From the NCBI GenBank assembly GCA_946807835.1, contig OX327703.1, positions 1,123,501 through 1,187,500 of the forward strand: a stretch of 64,000 bases of DNA. Direction: 5' to 3'. The notes below the pieces were generated by a model. The model saw only the letters and a program-made list of their open reading frames with translations. It did not search any database and was not told the DNA's origin. The position numbers and the translations under genes were made by a program. Source of the DNA: Ailanthus altissimus (lineage: Eukaryota; Streptophyta; Magnoliopsida; Sapindales; Simaroubaceae). Below, in pieces: positions 11,491 to 23,240 of this stretch. The number at the start of each line of letters is the position of its first letter. Positions within the stretch are counted from its first letter, which is position 1.

Positions 11491-12544
11491 AACAGTGTCA
11501 GATTGCAGAGTAAAGGTTGTTAACCATGGGGATTCACAAATATAAGAGAAGAACAATAAAGAAGATGATTATCTAAAAGAGGAAAATATGACGGCCTTAC
11601 TGGAGAGTTTTGAAGTAGAGATCATGCTTGAAGAAGACTACCAAGAAGATGGCGTCATCTAGGTCCTAGTTAGAAGAATTATTCAGATTGGACACAAAAT
11701 AAAAATAGAAAAAGAAGAACAATCAAGATTGAAGGGTAGATCCAAAAGGTGTCTAGGGCACTCAAAGGGATAGTCCTAAGAGAAAGACAAAGATAGAAGG
11801 AAGATGGATTTGCAAGTCTGTTGGATGACTCAACAAGGACCTTGATCGCATGAGAGCTTCCGGAGGAATAAATGTCTAATGGATGAACTATTTTTAGGAT
11901 CTAGGTAATGTTTTTATATTAGTCATAGAGATGCGTTATTTACCAATTAGAGTAATATAGCTTATGGTAAGTCATAGGGGATTGGTAGAATAAGATTGAG
12001 GCTACATGGTGAAAAAGACATGGGAGGGCCTAGGTATGGGATTTCATTCCTCATCTTATACAGACCTTGTGGACTCGGGACTGCTAGATCGAAATAGGGA
12101 GAATCATAGAAAACATAAGGAAGGAATACTAAATAGGAAGCAAAAGGATCGGGGAGTGATAAAGCACAGAGGGAGACTATGTGCTTATAGAAAAGTGCTT
12201 AGAATGGAATCAACATAGGGTTGTTGATTTGAAGCAGACTATAAAGCAGCTTTTGAATTATATCACTTTATGGCAGAGGTCAAAAGAGAATGTGTGGGAA
12301 GAGTAGCAATGGCGAGAATGTATTTTCACCATTAAAGGATTGTGGTCATGGTGTCTTCGGAACATAGAAGATCACAACATTGAACTACTCTAGACATTAG
12401 CATTCACAAATCTTTAGAGACCGTAGTCGCAAGAGCCTTAGTTAAGTCTAGTACTTGACTTATAGACAATGCTACTTAGTATTGATCAAGGAGGGGTGAC
12501 GATGATTAGCTTCATGGAGAGAGATTTTGAATTAATGAGGGGTT
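11491..12544 (+). other. Interior of LARD-1, no recognisable protein
   Basis: It is collinear with 26470-27535 of the second copy. The longest frame (12006-12218) starts MVKKTWEGLGMGFHSSS and has no match I recognise; the equivalent frame in the second copy is broken. It could be decayed gag or a purely structural RNA region. Nothing here supports a working gene. Confidence 0.5.
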
Positions 12545-13559
12545 TGTTGGAAAATTAGTGATTCAACAATCATGGTTAGACAAGAATTTAGATGAATACA
12601 AAAGTAGAGAGTTACAAGAAGTCTAGAACTTGTGGGACACGTATGGAGAAGTCTAGGACATATGGGACACGAAGGAGGACGGGAAACGGGACTCAAAGAT
12701 GCGAAGGAAGCGAAGAAAATGCAATAGGCGCTGCTAGGGATGAACGCGGTGGCGCCCAGGACAACACCCCAGCGCCGCGGCGATGGGCGTGTTTTTGGCT
12801 AGAGCTGTGGCATCCAGGGACGAGCGCTGCGGTGCCAGAACGCATGAGGATTTCCGTTGTTCATCCGAATTTTAAGTTTTGGAAAGTTTTGGACTTTCAA
12901 AATAAGTGAACTCTTACTCCAATAAGGAATAGGGTTAGTAGGCACGAAATATACTCTATATAAACACTTGTAAACCCTTTATTTAAAGAAAAAGCATCTA
13001 AGGTTTCAAGATGTAACCATAAGAGAGAATAGAGGAGCTAGGTAGGCACTAAGTGCGTGGTGCACTAAGGTTTAACCTTTAGGGAGTGTTTTCTTTTGGT
13101 TCTTAAGTGAATAAAAGAAATACCATAGATCATTTTGGCTTAGATGCTCGGGTTATTCTTTGTTGCTTGTAAAAAGCTCTTATGAAAAGATACTAAAAGG
13201 TCTTAGGGAGTCATGGTGATCAAGGATAGATACTTTGAGGTCTCTATGGGAGATACTAAGGGGTCTTGTGGGATCATTGATGATGTAAGAAGATACTTAG
13301 TGATCTATATCAATAATAAGAAGATAGATCATGGATCCTCTGTGGACGTAGGTAATTTTGGGTCGAACCACGTATATCTTGTGTCTTGTTAATTGGTTTA
13401 TTTTCTTTATCTTTATTGGTGTGTTAATTTTATATGTTCTTACTTACGGTGTGAGTTATAATTTTTCGTTGTGTATAGAGTAAAAGGGGTATCAAGGTTA
13501 TGGCTTAGTTGATGCCATAAAGGTGTCAAATTAAAGTGCATAGCTTAATATCTGCAACA
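12545..13559 (+). repeat. 3' LTR of LARD-1
   Basis: Starts TGTTGGAAAATTAGTG after the purine tract and ends TCTGCAACA. It has its own version of the CpG-rich tract at about 12720-12845, clearly more diverged from the 5' LTR than the surrounding sequence. Confidence 0.85.
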
Positions 13560-13740
13560 TATTTGAACCAAGTGAATCTTCCATCTTATAGGTTGAAAAT
13601 TAAGAAATTAACTAAAAATAAAAACATAAAGGCTCAAATTCAAGACCTTAACTCTGATACTATATTAGTATACTATTCAACTTAAAAAATTAAGCTGATA
13701 GATAAAGACCCAATATTAATATTAAAGATAAATTTTTAAC
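13560..13740. repeat. Member of a dispersed repeat family
   Basis: The string around CTCAAATTCAAGACCTTAA, then ACTATATTAGTATACTATTC and AAGCTGATAGATAAAG, closely resembles segments at 56455-56905 and 61890-62240. The family is non-coding. Its ends are not clear enough to say whether it is a MITE, a SINE or an LTR fragment. Confidence 0.55.
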
Positions 13741-14658
13741 AATAATAATAATATAAATTAACTCCAAAAATATTATTATTATATAATAAAATTTGGCGAT
13801 TACACTTTTGTTACATGCCCCGTTTTGTAGAGACGAAGAAAAGTAAATGTTGAAGTCTATTTTCCCCTTATCTTGTGGGGTTATGCACCGAAAGAGTATT
13901 TGGCACTAAGGCAAATATAACTATCTACAGTATAATACTTCTTGCAAATTAAGGTCAACAAACTTCAATAGAAAATTGTGCTTTTGCATTACTTAAAATA
14001 CTGTTCTTAGTTCCCTTCCTTTTGAATGATGGGTTTGATTACAGTACCATATACAAAGTTATAACACAAAACATAATTTAACGTAATATCTAACATGTTA
14101 TTTAATTATAAAAGTTAATAATATTATATCAATAATGAGATTATAAAGTCAATTATAAATTATTTAAAATATACCTCCATTAATTGGCGACACATCAAAT
14201 GGAGTACATGATATGTGTTTGATATGAGTGTAAATAAGAGTAGAGTGTGACTAAGAACCAAATAAAAATTGTCTAATTCCATCAAGTAGATCACTCAAAG
14301 TGCTGGCATTAATTCTTTGTAAACTGAATTGATTTGTTTTGGTTAGAAAATAACATTCAATAAAGATTTCAAATGTAATACCAAAATTAAGTTTCAACTA
14401 TCAAACATTTTCAAGGGGGAAAAAAATGTTCTCCCAAATAAGCTGATATTATAAATATTAATCATATTTCTTGTTAAAAATTTTAAGAACACCCATAAGA
14501 GGAATTGAGAATCCTAATAATACTGACTGCTAGGCTAGGCTCCAATGAAAGGGCAACGCCACAGGCTCAAGCAATAAAATCTAGCTATACTAATAATCTT
14601 GTATAGGTACTACCAATATGAGAATTGTAAAGCAATTAAGCAACAAATGCTTTTCGTA
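13741..14658. other. 3' flank of PG2, no gene seen
   Basis: AT-rich with no supported frame. It ends at the stop codon of the PG2 pseudogene. I see no intact transposon ends. Confidence 0.45.
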
Positions 14659-15238
14659 CTACAAGCAATTATTGGGTTGAACTAAGCTAGAAAAAGATCC
14701 ATCAGCATGGCTACAAGATGCTTGAGCTGGTTGATTCTTATAAGTAAGCTTTACGTCTTCCAATCTTATTCTGGAGCATGGATACTTTGAATTACAATCA
14801 AACTTCACAGCTACTTCGCTTGCTGATGTTCCATGAATATCCTGATACATTATATCACTAATTTTAATTCCTGAAACATGTCACATGAAAGATATGAAAT
14901 GCTTAGAATTGGCATACTTTGCAATAACATATTACATAATTTTCAGTAAATGCCTTTTAAATGTCCTATCTTTCCAGGCAATCTTCGTTATCGGGACAAT
15001 AATTTTGATCGATTTTGATGGGATTTTGGACATTGTTCATGACTGCATGTTGAAAAAGAATATTCCTAGCAACACCATTGCTTGGTCTCCCCCAAGATTT
15101 AATTCTGAGTCCATTTTGAGTCCCTGTAAATGTAATAGTTTTAACTGTCACATTTTGGACTCCAGCCTCGTTCATGTCCTTCCCCAAGCTCCCAATGCTG
15201 CGAAAGATCACCAAAATCATCGTAAATACAAGCACAAT

Positions 15239-15267
15239 AATAATGATAATAATAATAATAATAATAA
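15239..15267. repeat. (AAT)n microsatellite in PG2 intron 2
   Basis: About nine uninterrupted AAT units at 15239-15267, inside intron 2 of the pseudogene. Confidence 0.8.
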
Positions 15268-15749
15268 ATTGAAATGATAATTCAGATGGGATATTTCTTT
15301 TTTAACCTGATTTCGTGGCCTGGACCACATGTAACATTTTCGATCCATAAATTAGTGGTTCCAGGGCCAACAGAGACACAGTCATCACCTGCTGAGATTC
15401 TGGAGTTCAAGATTGTGACACCACTTGATAATTGAACATGGATGCCATCGGTGTTGGGGCTGTTGCCTGAGGCTGAGACCTTGACCCTTTGCAATTTCAC
15501 GTTGCTGCAGCCATTGAAAATAATTTGGTAAAGTTGGCTGTTTAGTGATGCTAATCCATCGATCACAATGTTGTTAGAATTGGAAAAGCGTATTGACTGT
15601 AGAAACCACATATCAAAAACCTCCGATTAGTATAATTTTCCAAGAAAAAAAAAACAATTAGCATGGCATTGAACAAAAAGCACACCATGCGGACGAAAGT
15701 GACTCGAAACAGCAAAACCATAACCTGCTTGAAAAATTAGGATCCTTAT

Positions 15750-17110
15750 TGTGATGGAAAGGACATAATGATGCGATATTTCTATATCATAAAATTAAGT
15801 GTAAGTATACACTATCGTATGCAAGTAATAAAGAGACTAAATAAGTCGGATGTCGAACTCACATGGATAATTTCTTCTTTTTAACCAATTACTAAAATGA
15901 TATCTTCCTAATAATTATTCAGATAAATAAAAATCTAAAAATGAATGTAGAAAATATAAAGGTAAAAATACAATGCAAAGAGATTTAAGTGATAGTAATA
16001 TAGAGAAAACCTAGGATTAATATTATCATTCAATATGCTTTCTAATGATTAACATTCTAATATTTAACTCCCTTAGTCTTTGTTATTGATCAAGACACTA
16101 ATGTATTCACAAGCCTCTTCCAAGGTCATGCAAGTATATCTTAATTTACTAAATACCTATATTCCTATGGTACTTGTAATAAATTAAGATTCATTAAGAT
16201 TAAGTCTTATTGATTATACATACCAATTAGGTATATTCCTATCCTAAATTGAAACTTATATATGCAACATTGAATGTTACTCTACAATCATGCATCAAAT
16301 TACCTAGGTCTAAATATTATGATTCCTCTTCCGAGTTTATCAATAATATTACCAACTCATTCACCATATATTAGTCAGATATATTGAAGCATTAAAATCA
16401 AGTAATTTGAATATCAAAGAACTAAGTTTATTAAATATTCAAAAGATATGGCAATTAAGCACACATATTGAGTTCAAGTATTAACCCTAGAAAATAAGTT
16501 TAGCTCATAGCTACAAGAGAACAGCAGTAAAAATAATAACAAATCATGATACAATCAATAGCAAACCGATATAGACGTCGAATTGCTCTTAATTGCGCTG
16601 CCTAAGATCTCTTGATGCCAAAGAACGCCTTGAATCTCTCTCTAAGGTTGTTTCAATTAAACTCCTATTGATCTCCAAGACTCGAACTCTGTATTCTTGA
16701 TGTTCTTGAATGTGTCTTGGGTGCTCTTGGTTCTTCCAAGATGCTGGGAATGAGTGACTTTTTATAGGGATTGATTTGAGCTTGAAAATCTCAATTCTCG
16801 TCGGACTAGAACTCGTGCTACCGCTGGGGTGCTATGAAGTTGTCGCTGGGGTGACATGTGAAAAAGGCTTCACCGTTGGAGCGGTGGGTTGATGGCGCTG
16901 GGGCGCTATCTCGTCACTAGCACGATGAAGGTCAGCGTTGGGGCGCCAAATGCGACTTAACCAGATCGTTTTTCTTATTTCGATCACTGTTCCAGCGTTG
17001 GGGCTATAATCCTTGTAGTGCTGGGGCAATGGACACATACTTTAAAAACTTTGCATTTTAATCAATAATAAAAACATAAAAAAATATATGATAAATTTGC
17101 CCTTATCACA
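15750..17110 (-). mobile_element. Gypsy-like solo LTR in PG2 intron 1
   Basis: On the minus strand it begins TGTGATAAGGGCAAATTTAT and ends TTTCCATCACA, an LTR-like TG...CA pair, about 1361 bp. No second copy or internal domain follows, so it is read as a solo LTR. It contains a GC-rich tract (about 16810-17030) with repeated GCGCCCCAGCGCC-type strings. A convincing 5-bp target duplication is not visible (CTTAT on one side, TAACT on the other), so the exact ends or later changes remain open. Confidence 0.55.
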
Positions 17111-17598
17111 TAACTACCCCTAAAAACAAGGACAAGTTTGTCATTTAACATATCGTAGCACTGGTAGGGCAATTTTATCCCGAGTTCTTGCAAGCCCACA
17201 AGCCAGTCCCTTGGCCATCAAGTGTGCCACCGCTAATGGTAACTCCATTAACATGCTGAAAGAAAAGCCAGTTCCAGCATTTCCAATGACTCGATAATCC
17301 GAAGGAGCCACAAGGATGCCATCAATTCGTATAGTAATACGCTTGCTCTTGCATTGGCTTCCTTCAAACACTGCATTGTCAAGCAAGAACCTTCCACTTG
17401 GCACATAAATTGCTGCTGCAGTGGTTGAGCCACAGGCTTTAGCCCACGCAAAGAGAAATGCTTTTGTTGAGTCAGTTTTGCCCCTAAGCTTACCACATTG
17501 TATCTCATAGGAGCTGCTAAAGATGAAGTGAAGAACAAATCAAAGGGTAGAATAATTGAAAGAAGAAGAACAAGAACAGAACTTATTTTGCTTGGCAT

Positions 17599-17830
17599 TT
17601 TTGTTATTGATTGAGAGAGTTTTAAGAAGTTGATAAGTTGAAGAAGAGGAAGAAGAAGAAGAAGAAGTGGTGTTGATAATGGAGTCGAAACCGTTGAGAT
17701 CAAGGGGTATTTATAGAATTTTGAAAATAGTGGATATTATTACTGGATCTTCATGCATTATAATGCAAAGTTGCGCCGAACTTTAAGAGAAGGTTTTAGC
17801 CCTTTCAATCATCTTTTAGGTTATTTACTG
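17599..17830 (-). promoter_or_regulatory. Promoter and leader of PG2 pseudogene
   Basis: On the minus strand: TATA box in CTATAAATACCCC at 17710-17715 and the shared motif GCAAAGTTGCGCCGAACTT at about 17764-17782, in the same order and spacing as for PG1. The leader between TATA and ATG contains a GAA-rich (minus strand: TTC-rich) tract at 17640-17670. Confidence 0.65.
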
Positions 17831-19984
17831 AAATATCATTGGTTGATATTTTGATGGCTTGCATTTATGGTTTTTGGACTTCCGATTAATTAAGAGGGAT
17901 ATTGACCTTTATTAATCTAATATTTTTTTTTTATGAAAGATGCATGTTACTTGTTAGGTAATTCTTATTCTAATTTTAACAAACTACCCATTTATTCATT
18001 GACCTCTTAGCTTCTCTTGAAAAGTTGATATTTGTTTTCAATTTATTTTTGTACATAACAATTTAACTTATTTATTTGTCATAGGACCTCGACAGTTATT
18101 CATGTGAGAGTATTATTGTTAATGATAAATGCATTAAAAATATTAATAAAAATGATATTGGTATTTTTCAGAAAAATAATAAAAATATCAAACAACAGAG
18201 TAACTGATATTTTTGAATAACAAATGAACGTACATGGTAGCTTGAGATGGGAGATATTTTATGAATAAAGGTTAGATATGAAAAAAATTGAATAACATGC
18301 AAGAGGCTTGATCCTTTAAAGTGACATAGCAAACATAGCCAAACCAAGCTACCTCCCACAATACAACACAAAAGTTCATTCTTTCATATTAATTTAGTTA
18401 ATATTATGCCATGTTTGTTTGCTTCATCCACAAGATCAACGCCTCATATTCTCTCAATTTTTCCTTGTCGCTTTTACTATTTTGAGAATGCCTTTCAAGA
18501 GAAGTTACTTATAACAATCACTTATTATAAAACAATCACAAATTGACAATGCCTCAAGGATGTAGCTTGAGTGGTTGCTAAGATGCAGTACACTTACAAC
18601 CACTTGAGTTTGAATAAAATTTGAGGATAAAGAATTGAGTATTTTAATAGGTGAGATTTTTTACTCTTTTAAAAAAAATCACAAGAATATATATATATGT
18701 ATATAAAGAAACTACCTTAAATACACTTTTTAATTTTGTGCATCGTATTGGAAAGAGGATTTGAATTGAATTGGCATGTGGGTGAAGGGTTTGTAATGCT
18801 ATTTTTAAACCATTTTCTTTCGGCCCATGTGCCTAAAAGTTGTCTAAAAATGGTATCCTACGCATGATTTTGTCCATAAATGTAATAAGATGTATATATC
18901 GTAGAAGTAGCCAAAATTATGAGGTTCAAATTAGCCTTATCTCACTTTGGGATAAATTTGTTGGGATGACATGCACACATGCATTTTAGCGTGCCAGTAA
19001 CATGTGCGTAGTATCAAATTGCAAATAGATTTATTACTCCATTTAAATTTTAAAAAAAAACTATTGCCAAAATTCAATCTACCATGAAATTGCAATTAGA
19101 TTTGTTACTCGATTTAGAATCAAAAACTCTTGTCGAAACTCAATCTTGTATCTGATGCAGTATAACCAATTTCAAGATATTGATACCAAATTCAATCTAA
19201 TCTAATTTTGTAACAAGTAAAATACAAAATAAACATAAAAGATAACTTAAATAAATAAAATTATAAAATAGGATATTTGTTTTTAAGGTGTACATATGTT
19301 AATTGCATTGCAAGGACTCAAATACTGTAAAACTTCACAATATTGCATTACAACTCATAGCATTTAGAAGTGCTTAAACTAAAACTACCTTTCAACGTGG
19401 TGGAGGAACTCCTCTCCCCTTTATGTAGAGGGATTCTTCTCCCCTCCAATGTATTGGAGAGAATTAAACCCGACTAAAACCCAGATAAAACATAAAAAAA
19501 CAGGTCGATTTTAAACACAATGAAATTCAGTTTACCAAAATAATTGAAATCGATTAAATTTTATCAGTTCAAAAGTAATTATTGATCGGGCATATTAGAT
19601 TAGACTAGGTTTTTGCATAAATCTATTTACTAAACAAACTTTTAAAAAATGTGTTTACTTATCTAATAGATTTTGTCATTTTGAGGCTTTTGCCTCTTGG
19701 CTTTAGCATTCAACAATTTTGGTACACAAATCGTACCTTTTCTCTAAGGCACATGACACATAATAATAAAAGAGATAGAAATAAGATCTATGGTATTTAC
19801 ATTAAATGTAATAGAAACTTATCGAAGAATATTAATTTAGGAGAGCATTTGTGGTTTCAGTTAACATTATAAGGGCAATTTTGGAAGAGGAGAGCGTTTG
19901 TTGCAACGTGGGTTTTAAACGTGATGTGGAGAAGAATGAGGAGAAGAAATCGGCGGCTTTTAATTGACTTTGTTTTTAGTTTTG
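17831..19984. other. AT-rich intergenic region with a SINE-like fragment
   Basis: No gene supported. At about 18550-18640 the string TAGCTTGAGTGGTTGCTAAG is followed about 35 bases later by ACCACTTGAGTTTGAA, which resemble the A and B boxes of tRNA-derived plant SINEs. This is weak evidence. Similarity to the downstream duplicated block begins only at about 19985. Confidence 0.35.
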
Positions 19985-22359
19985 GCCAACAATTTAATTT
20001 GTGTTTGTATTTTTCTTGTTTCTGTTCACATTTTTCGTATCATAAATTTAAAAGATATTTACAAAACAAAATTTTAATTTTTTTTTTTTTTGCTTTTACT
20101 CTCTTTAAGACTTTTCTTTTAAAATCTTAACTATGTTAAATCGCAACATGACTTTCTAACAAAATCTAATCTTTTTTAAAATCCTTGTGCGGTTCTGTCC
20201 AAGTTTAATATGGAATAAAATTTACTAATTCTAGTCCTAATATCTAATAATACATGTAAAAATTGTACCTAAAATTATTACTCAACTCTATCTATTGGGT
20301 GTTAATTAATTTAACTTGTAAAACCTTATAAATTAGTACAAGAGATTTGGAGTTTTGATCTCGATGACACTAAAATAAAAAGAAATTTGGTGTATCTTTG
20401 ATGTAATTAAAAAAACAAATCTTATATAGCTCTAAAAGGTTTTATCAATTTTGACTTGAACCAATTAATACAAATAATCTAAAGTATTTAATGTTTATTT
20501 TAAGGAACAAAATGTCTAAAGATATGAATATAATTATGATTAAAGTTGTCTTTTCTTTTTCTATTTTGATTAATTTTATTTATTATGAACGAAACCTAAA
20601 ATCCTTTATAGTTTAAGTTTTCCTATCCCACGTTTGCTTGCTTCCATTACTTTCGGGCATGATTTCGGGAGCTTCTCAAGCTTCCGGATGGCAGAATTTG
20701 ATTGGTGAAAACTTAGCCAGAAAGTTTATCAATCCGAGTACGTCATGTGAACCCTAAATTTAGTTCTCTAATATTCCTTTCACCAAATGCATTAATGTTA
20801 AAATATATTGTGTCCAAAAAAAATTAATTACATATTAACATATTTACAATGTTGCCTTTTATAACCATGTTCTCCTATCACTTCAATACTATGCGAATAA
20901 AATTATAAGTAAATTTAATAATGGACCTTCTTCCTACGTTAAGCCAAGATCCAATGATAATTATAAAGTAATTTATAGTTAATAAGAAAATTGAAGTTTC
21001 CCGTCCAAACTTCACAAAAAATTATCATGTTGTCCTTACATATTCTCTACAATTACAAAATGATCCTCTGTCTTTATATAAAAAAGAGTATTCTAACGTT
21101 TAAGTTAATAATATAAATAATAAAATGGTGCATGTGTGTGGAAGTGAATTATAATAAAGCAAGTAATGTTATTTATTTATTTAATTTTTGTACTTAGAAT
21201 ATTTATATTTATTGTTCTAGTAATTATATATTTTTCAAGAATGAGAAATCAGATTCCAATCCCTTTTTTTTCTTCTTAATTAACTTATTGACCTTTTATA
21301 AAAATTTAGATCAAACAGGTAATTATATGAGTAGTTATGACAATAACTTGAATGATCTCATTGTAATTTGATAATTAAATTTAAATTATGTTCCTAATGG
21401 TATTCTTGTGAATTTACTTTTTTAGAATTTAAAGCTTTATTAAATGTGTGTTCTGATAATTTCAAACATGTAAAAACAATATTTAATGTGTAATAATTTA
21501 AAATAAATGTTGAAACCCATTCCCGCCTCCTAGTATTAATGATTTATTTGTGATATCCATGAGTCGACGGATTTAAATTATCTAAAATGGATTACTTGTA
21601 TTTGTAAAAGAAAAAATGGATTTATTGTCGTGGGCTTCCTCTATTAAAATATTATAAACATTTGACGTAGATTAATTGGAACTAATGGCATATGAGCCCA
21701 TTTCTAGTTAAATTAATATTTAGTGACTAAAGAATCAAGTATTCATAAGAAATGAATCACATTGTGTAAACATAAGATCTTTTCAGGTATTTTTCTTACA
21801 GTAGAATCTTACCAAGTTCATGAATATGATCATTTGGTTGATGATATAGCAAACATGTTACTTTAATTTTCAATGTCAACTTCTAGTAAGGTCAATAATA
21901 TAGTGCCATGACCGTGGCACCCCGCAATTTTGCATGTTTCAATGGTTAGTAATTCCACTATAAAAATTAGGTTGATCACGTGAAAGAACCTTATATTTTG
22001 GCTCTAATTATAATTCTTAACCCAATCCATAAATCCAACACCATGTGACGATGCATTGATAATGGTGTTACAAGATTTTTAGACACAGAATTTGAACGAT
22101 CCCTTCATCTGATTATGTACCCTCTATCTCCTTTTATATTTATAAAAGCATTATTTAAAAAACAATAATTTCAGTGATAGGTAACCTGACTTTTGATAAT
22201 GACGAAGGGTTGCTTGTTTATGTACGATTATTTGCATTAATATTAAATTTACAATACTCACATTCTTTCCTTCTTGATGAAGGACAATACTCATACTCAC
22301 TATAATATTTATCAAATTATCAAACATATATTCATAATGTTCATATTAATAATACTTGT

Positions 22360-23240
22360 TCCCTTCATAAATCTCAAAAGGCCCAATTTTTAAAGGGCCA
22401 AAACTACAGCATGTAAGCACACCCAAATATTATGGCCTCAAATAATAAGACTAGTTGCTCGAGGGTTTTAAAGGGAATAAAAGTCTAAAAATTCAAAACT
22501 TGCTCGAATAATTACCAAGTTAATCTAATTAGTTCAGGTCTTACTCAAATTATTTAAAACCACGTGGCCCCATATTCAGTAATGCACTCAAAAAATTTTA
22601 AACTAGAGTTGTACAAATACCATGAGGAGACTGATATAGTAAATATACTGAGCTGCTTATCTGCAGACACTCCTAAAGCCGCACATGTTACATGAACTGA
22701 GAATGCCAAGTAGCCGACTCGACTATTCTAGAGAACTTAATATGGAAGTACAAAATGACTCACATAAGGCAAGCCTTTTAAGGTAATCAATACCACTTTT
22801 GGATATAATCATTTGATTTTGAAAAACTATCCCTCAAAATATGCTAAAAAATCAGAAGATAACTTAAAATAATTTCAAAATTGGCGAAAATAAGTATCAA
22901 GCCCATAAATATTCAGAAAACAGATGCTTTATAACGGGGAGACATGACTCAAAATAGGTTCCATCTTCAACCTTCTATCATTATATTGAAACACTCTCAA
23001 TTTTCTCCTTCCCCTCTTATACAAATACCTGACTTAAGCATCGAAAATTTTTTACCAGAACCATCACTGGCGAGATCTTAATGATAGCCTTTGTTGTGTT
23101 TGTAGGTGTCATAGCAATTAAAAACCTTAGTAAGCCCGCAAATCTTGGCCCACATAGACAGAGCCCAAAATGTTTTGGTTCATACTACAAACAAATTCAA
23201 AACTCATTAGTTTAAAGAAATCATTTTTTTCGGTCAACAA
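22360..23240 (+). mobile_element. Probable Gypsy LTR remnant, absent from block A'
   Basis: It lies between TAATACT-type strings that are adjacent in block A' (about 56390), so it was either inserted in A or lost from A'. Towards its 3' end are CTGACTTAAGCATCG and ACCATCACTGGCGAGATC, phrases that resemble the R-U5 region of plant Tat/Athila-type Gypsy LTRs from memory. No coding domain and no clear ends. Confidence 0.35.

Larger units (their letters stand above)
8280..13559 (+). mobile_element. Large non-coding LTR element LARD-1 with a nested insertion
   Basis: Two LTRs of about 1015 bp (8280-9294 and 12545-13559) begin TGTTAG/TGTTGG and end ACAACA/GCAACA. A primer-binding site close to the initiator-Met tRNA site (TGGTTTCAGAGC) follows the first, and a purine tract (GAGGGGTT) precedes the second. 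Without the nested element the interior is only about 1.1 kb and shows no gag or pol domain I can recognise, so it is non-autonomous (LARD-like). A second copy at 25410-28568 has the same plan. No target duplication is seen: the left flank is PG promoter A, but the right flank is not its continuation. Confidence 0.8.
14659..17598 (-). pseudogene. Polygalacturonase PG2 (GH28), pseudogene
   Basis: A close paralogue of PG1 with the same four-exon plan: exon 1 about 17598-17154, exon 2 about 15600-15303, exon 3 15197 to about 14975, exon 4 14870-14659. The ATG (17596-17598) opens a signal peptide beginning MPSKISSVLVLLLSIILPF. Lesions visible against PG1: a 13-nt deletion near 17476 between GCAAAAC-type repeats, a 1-nt deletion near 17258, an in-frame TAA at 17175-17177, loss of GT at the exon 1 donor and apparently at the exon 3 donor, and GHG changed to GHE (codon 15312-15314) beside the catalytic His. 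NTDG, GDDC and RIK survive. A 1.36-kb solo LTR sits in intron 1. It cannot make a full enzyme. Confidence 0.88.

Noticed and set aside
12592..12909. 105-codon frame in the LARD-1 3' LTR
   Set aside because: It is inside LTR sequence, spans the degenerate CpG-rich tract, and is not kept in the 5' LTR or in LARD-2.
15750..17110. MITE or DNA transposon with TTATGTGAT-type inverted ends in PG2 intron 1
   Set aside because: Beyond about 10 bases the ends do not pair, while the TG...CA ends and 1.36-kb length fit an LTR better.
18550..18640. Possible tRNA gene
   Set aside because: Only loose A- and B-box-like strings; no acceptor stem or anticodon arm can be drawn. A SINE fragment is the more modest reading.
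20656..20757. 32-codon frame as a conserved micropeptide
   Set aside because: The duplicate in block A' has a one-base length change and an early stop, so the peptide is not conserved even though the DNA is.
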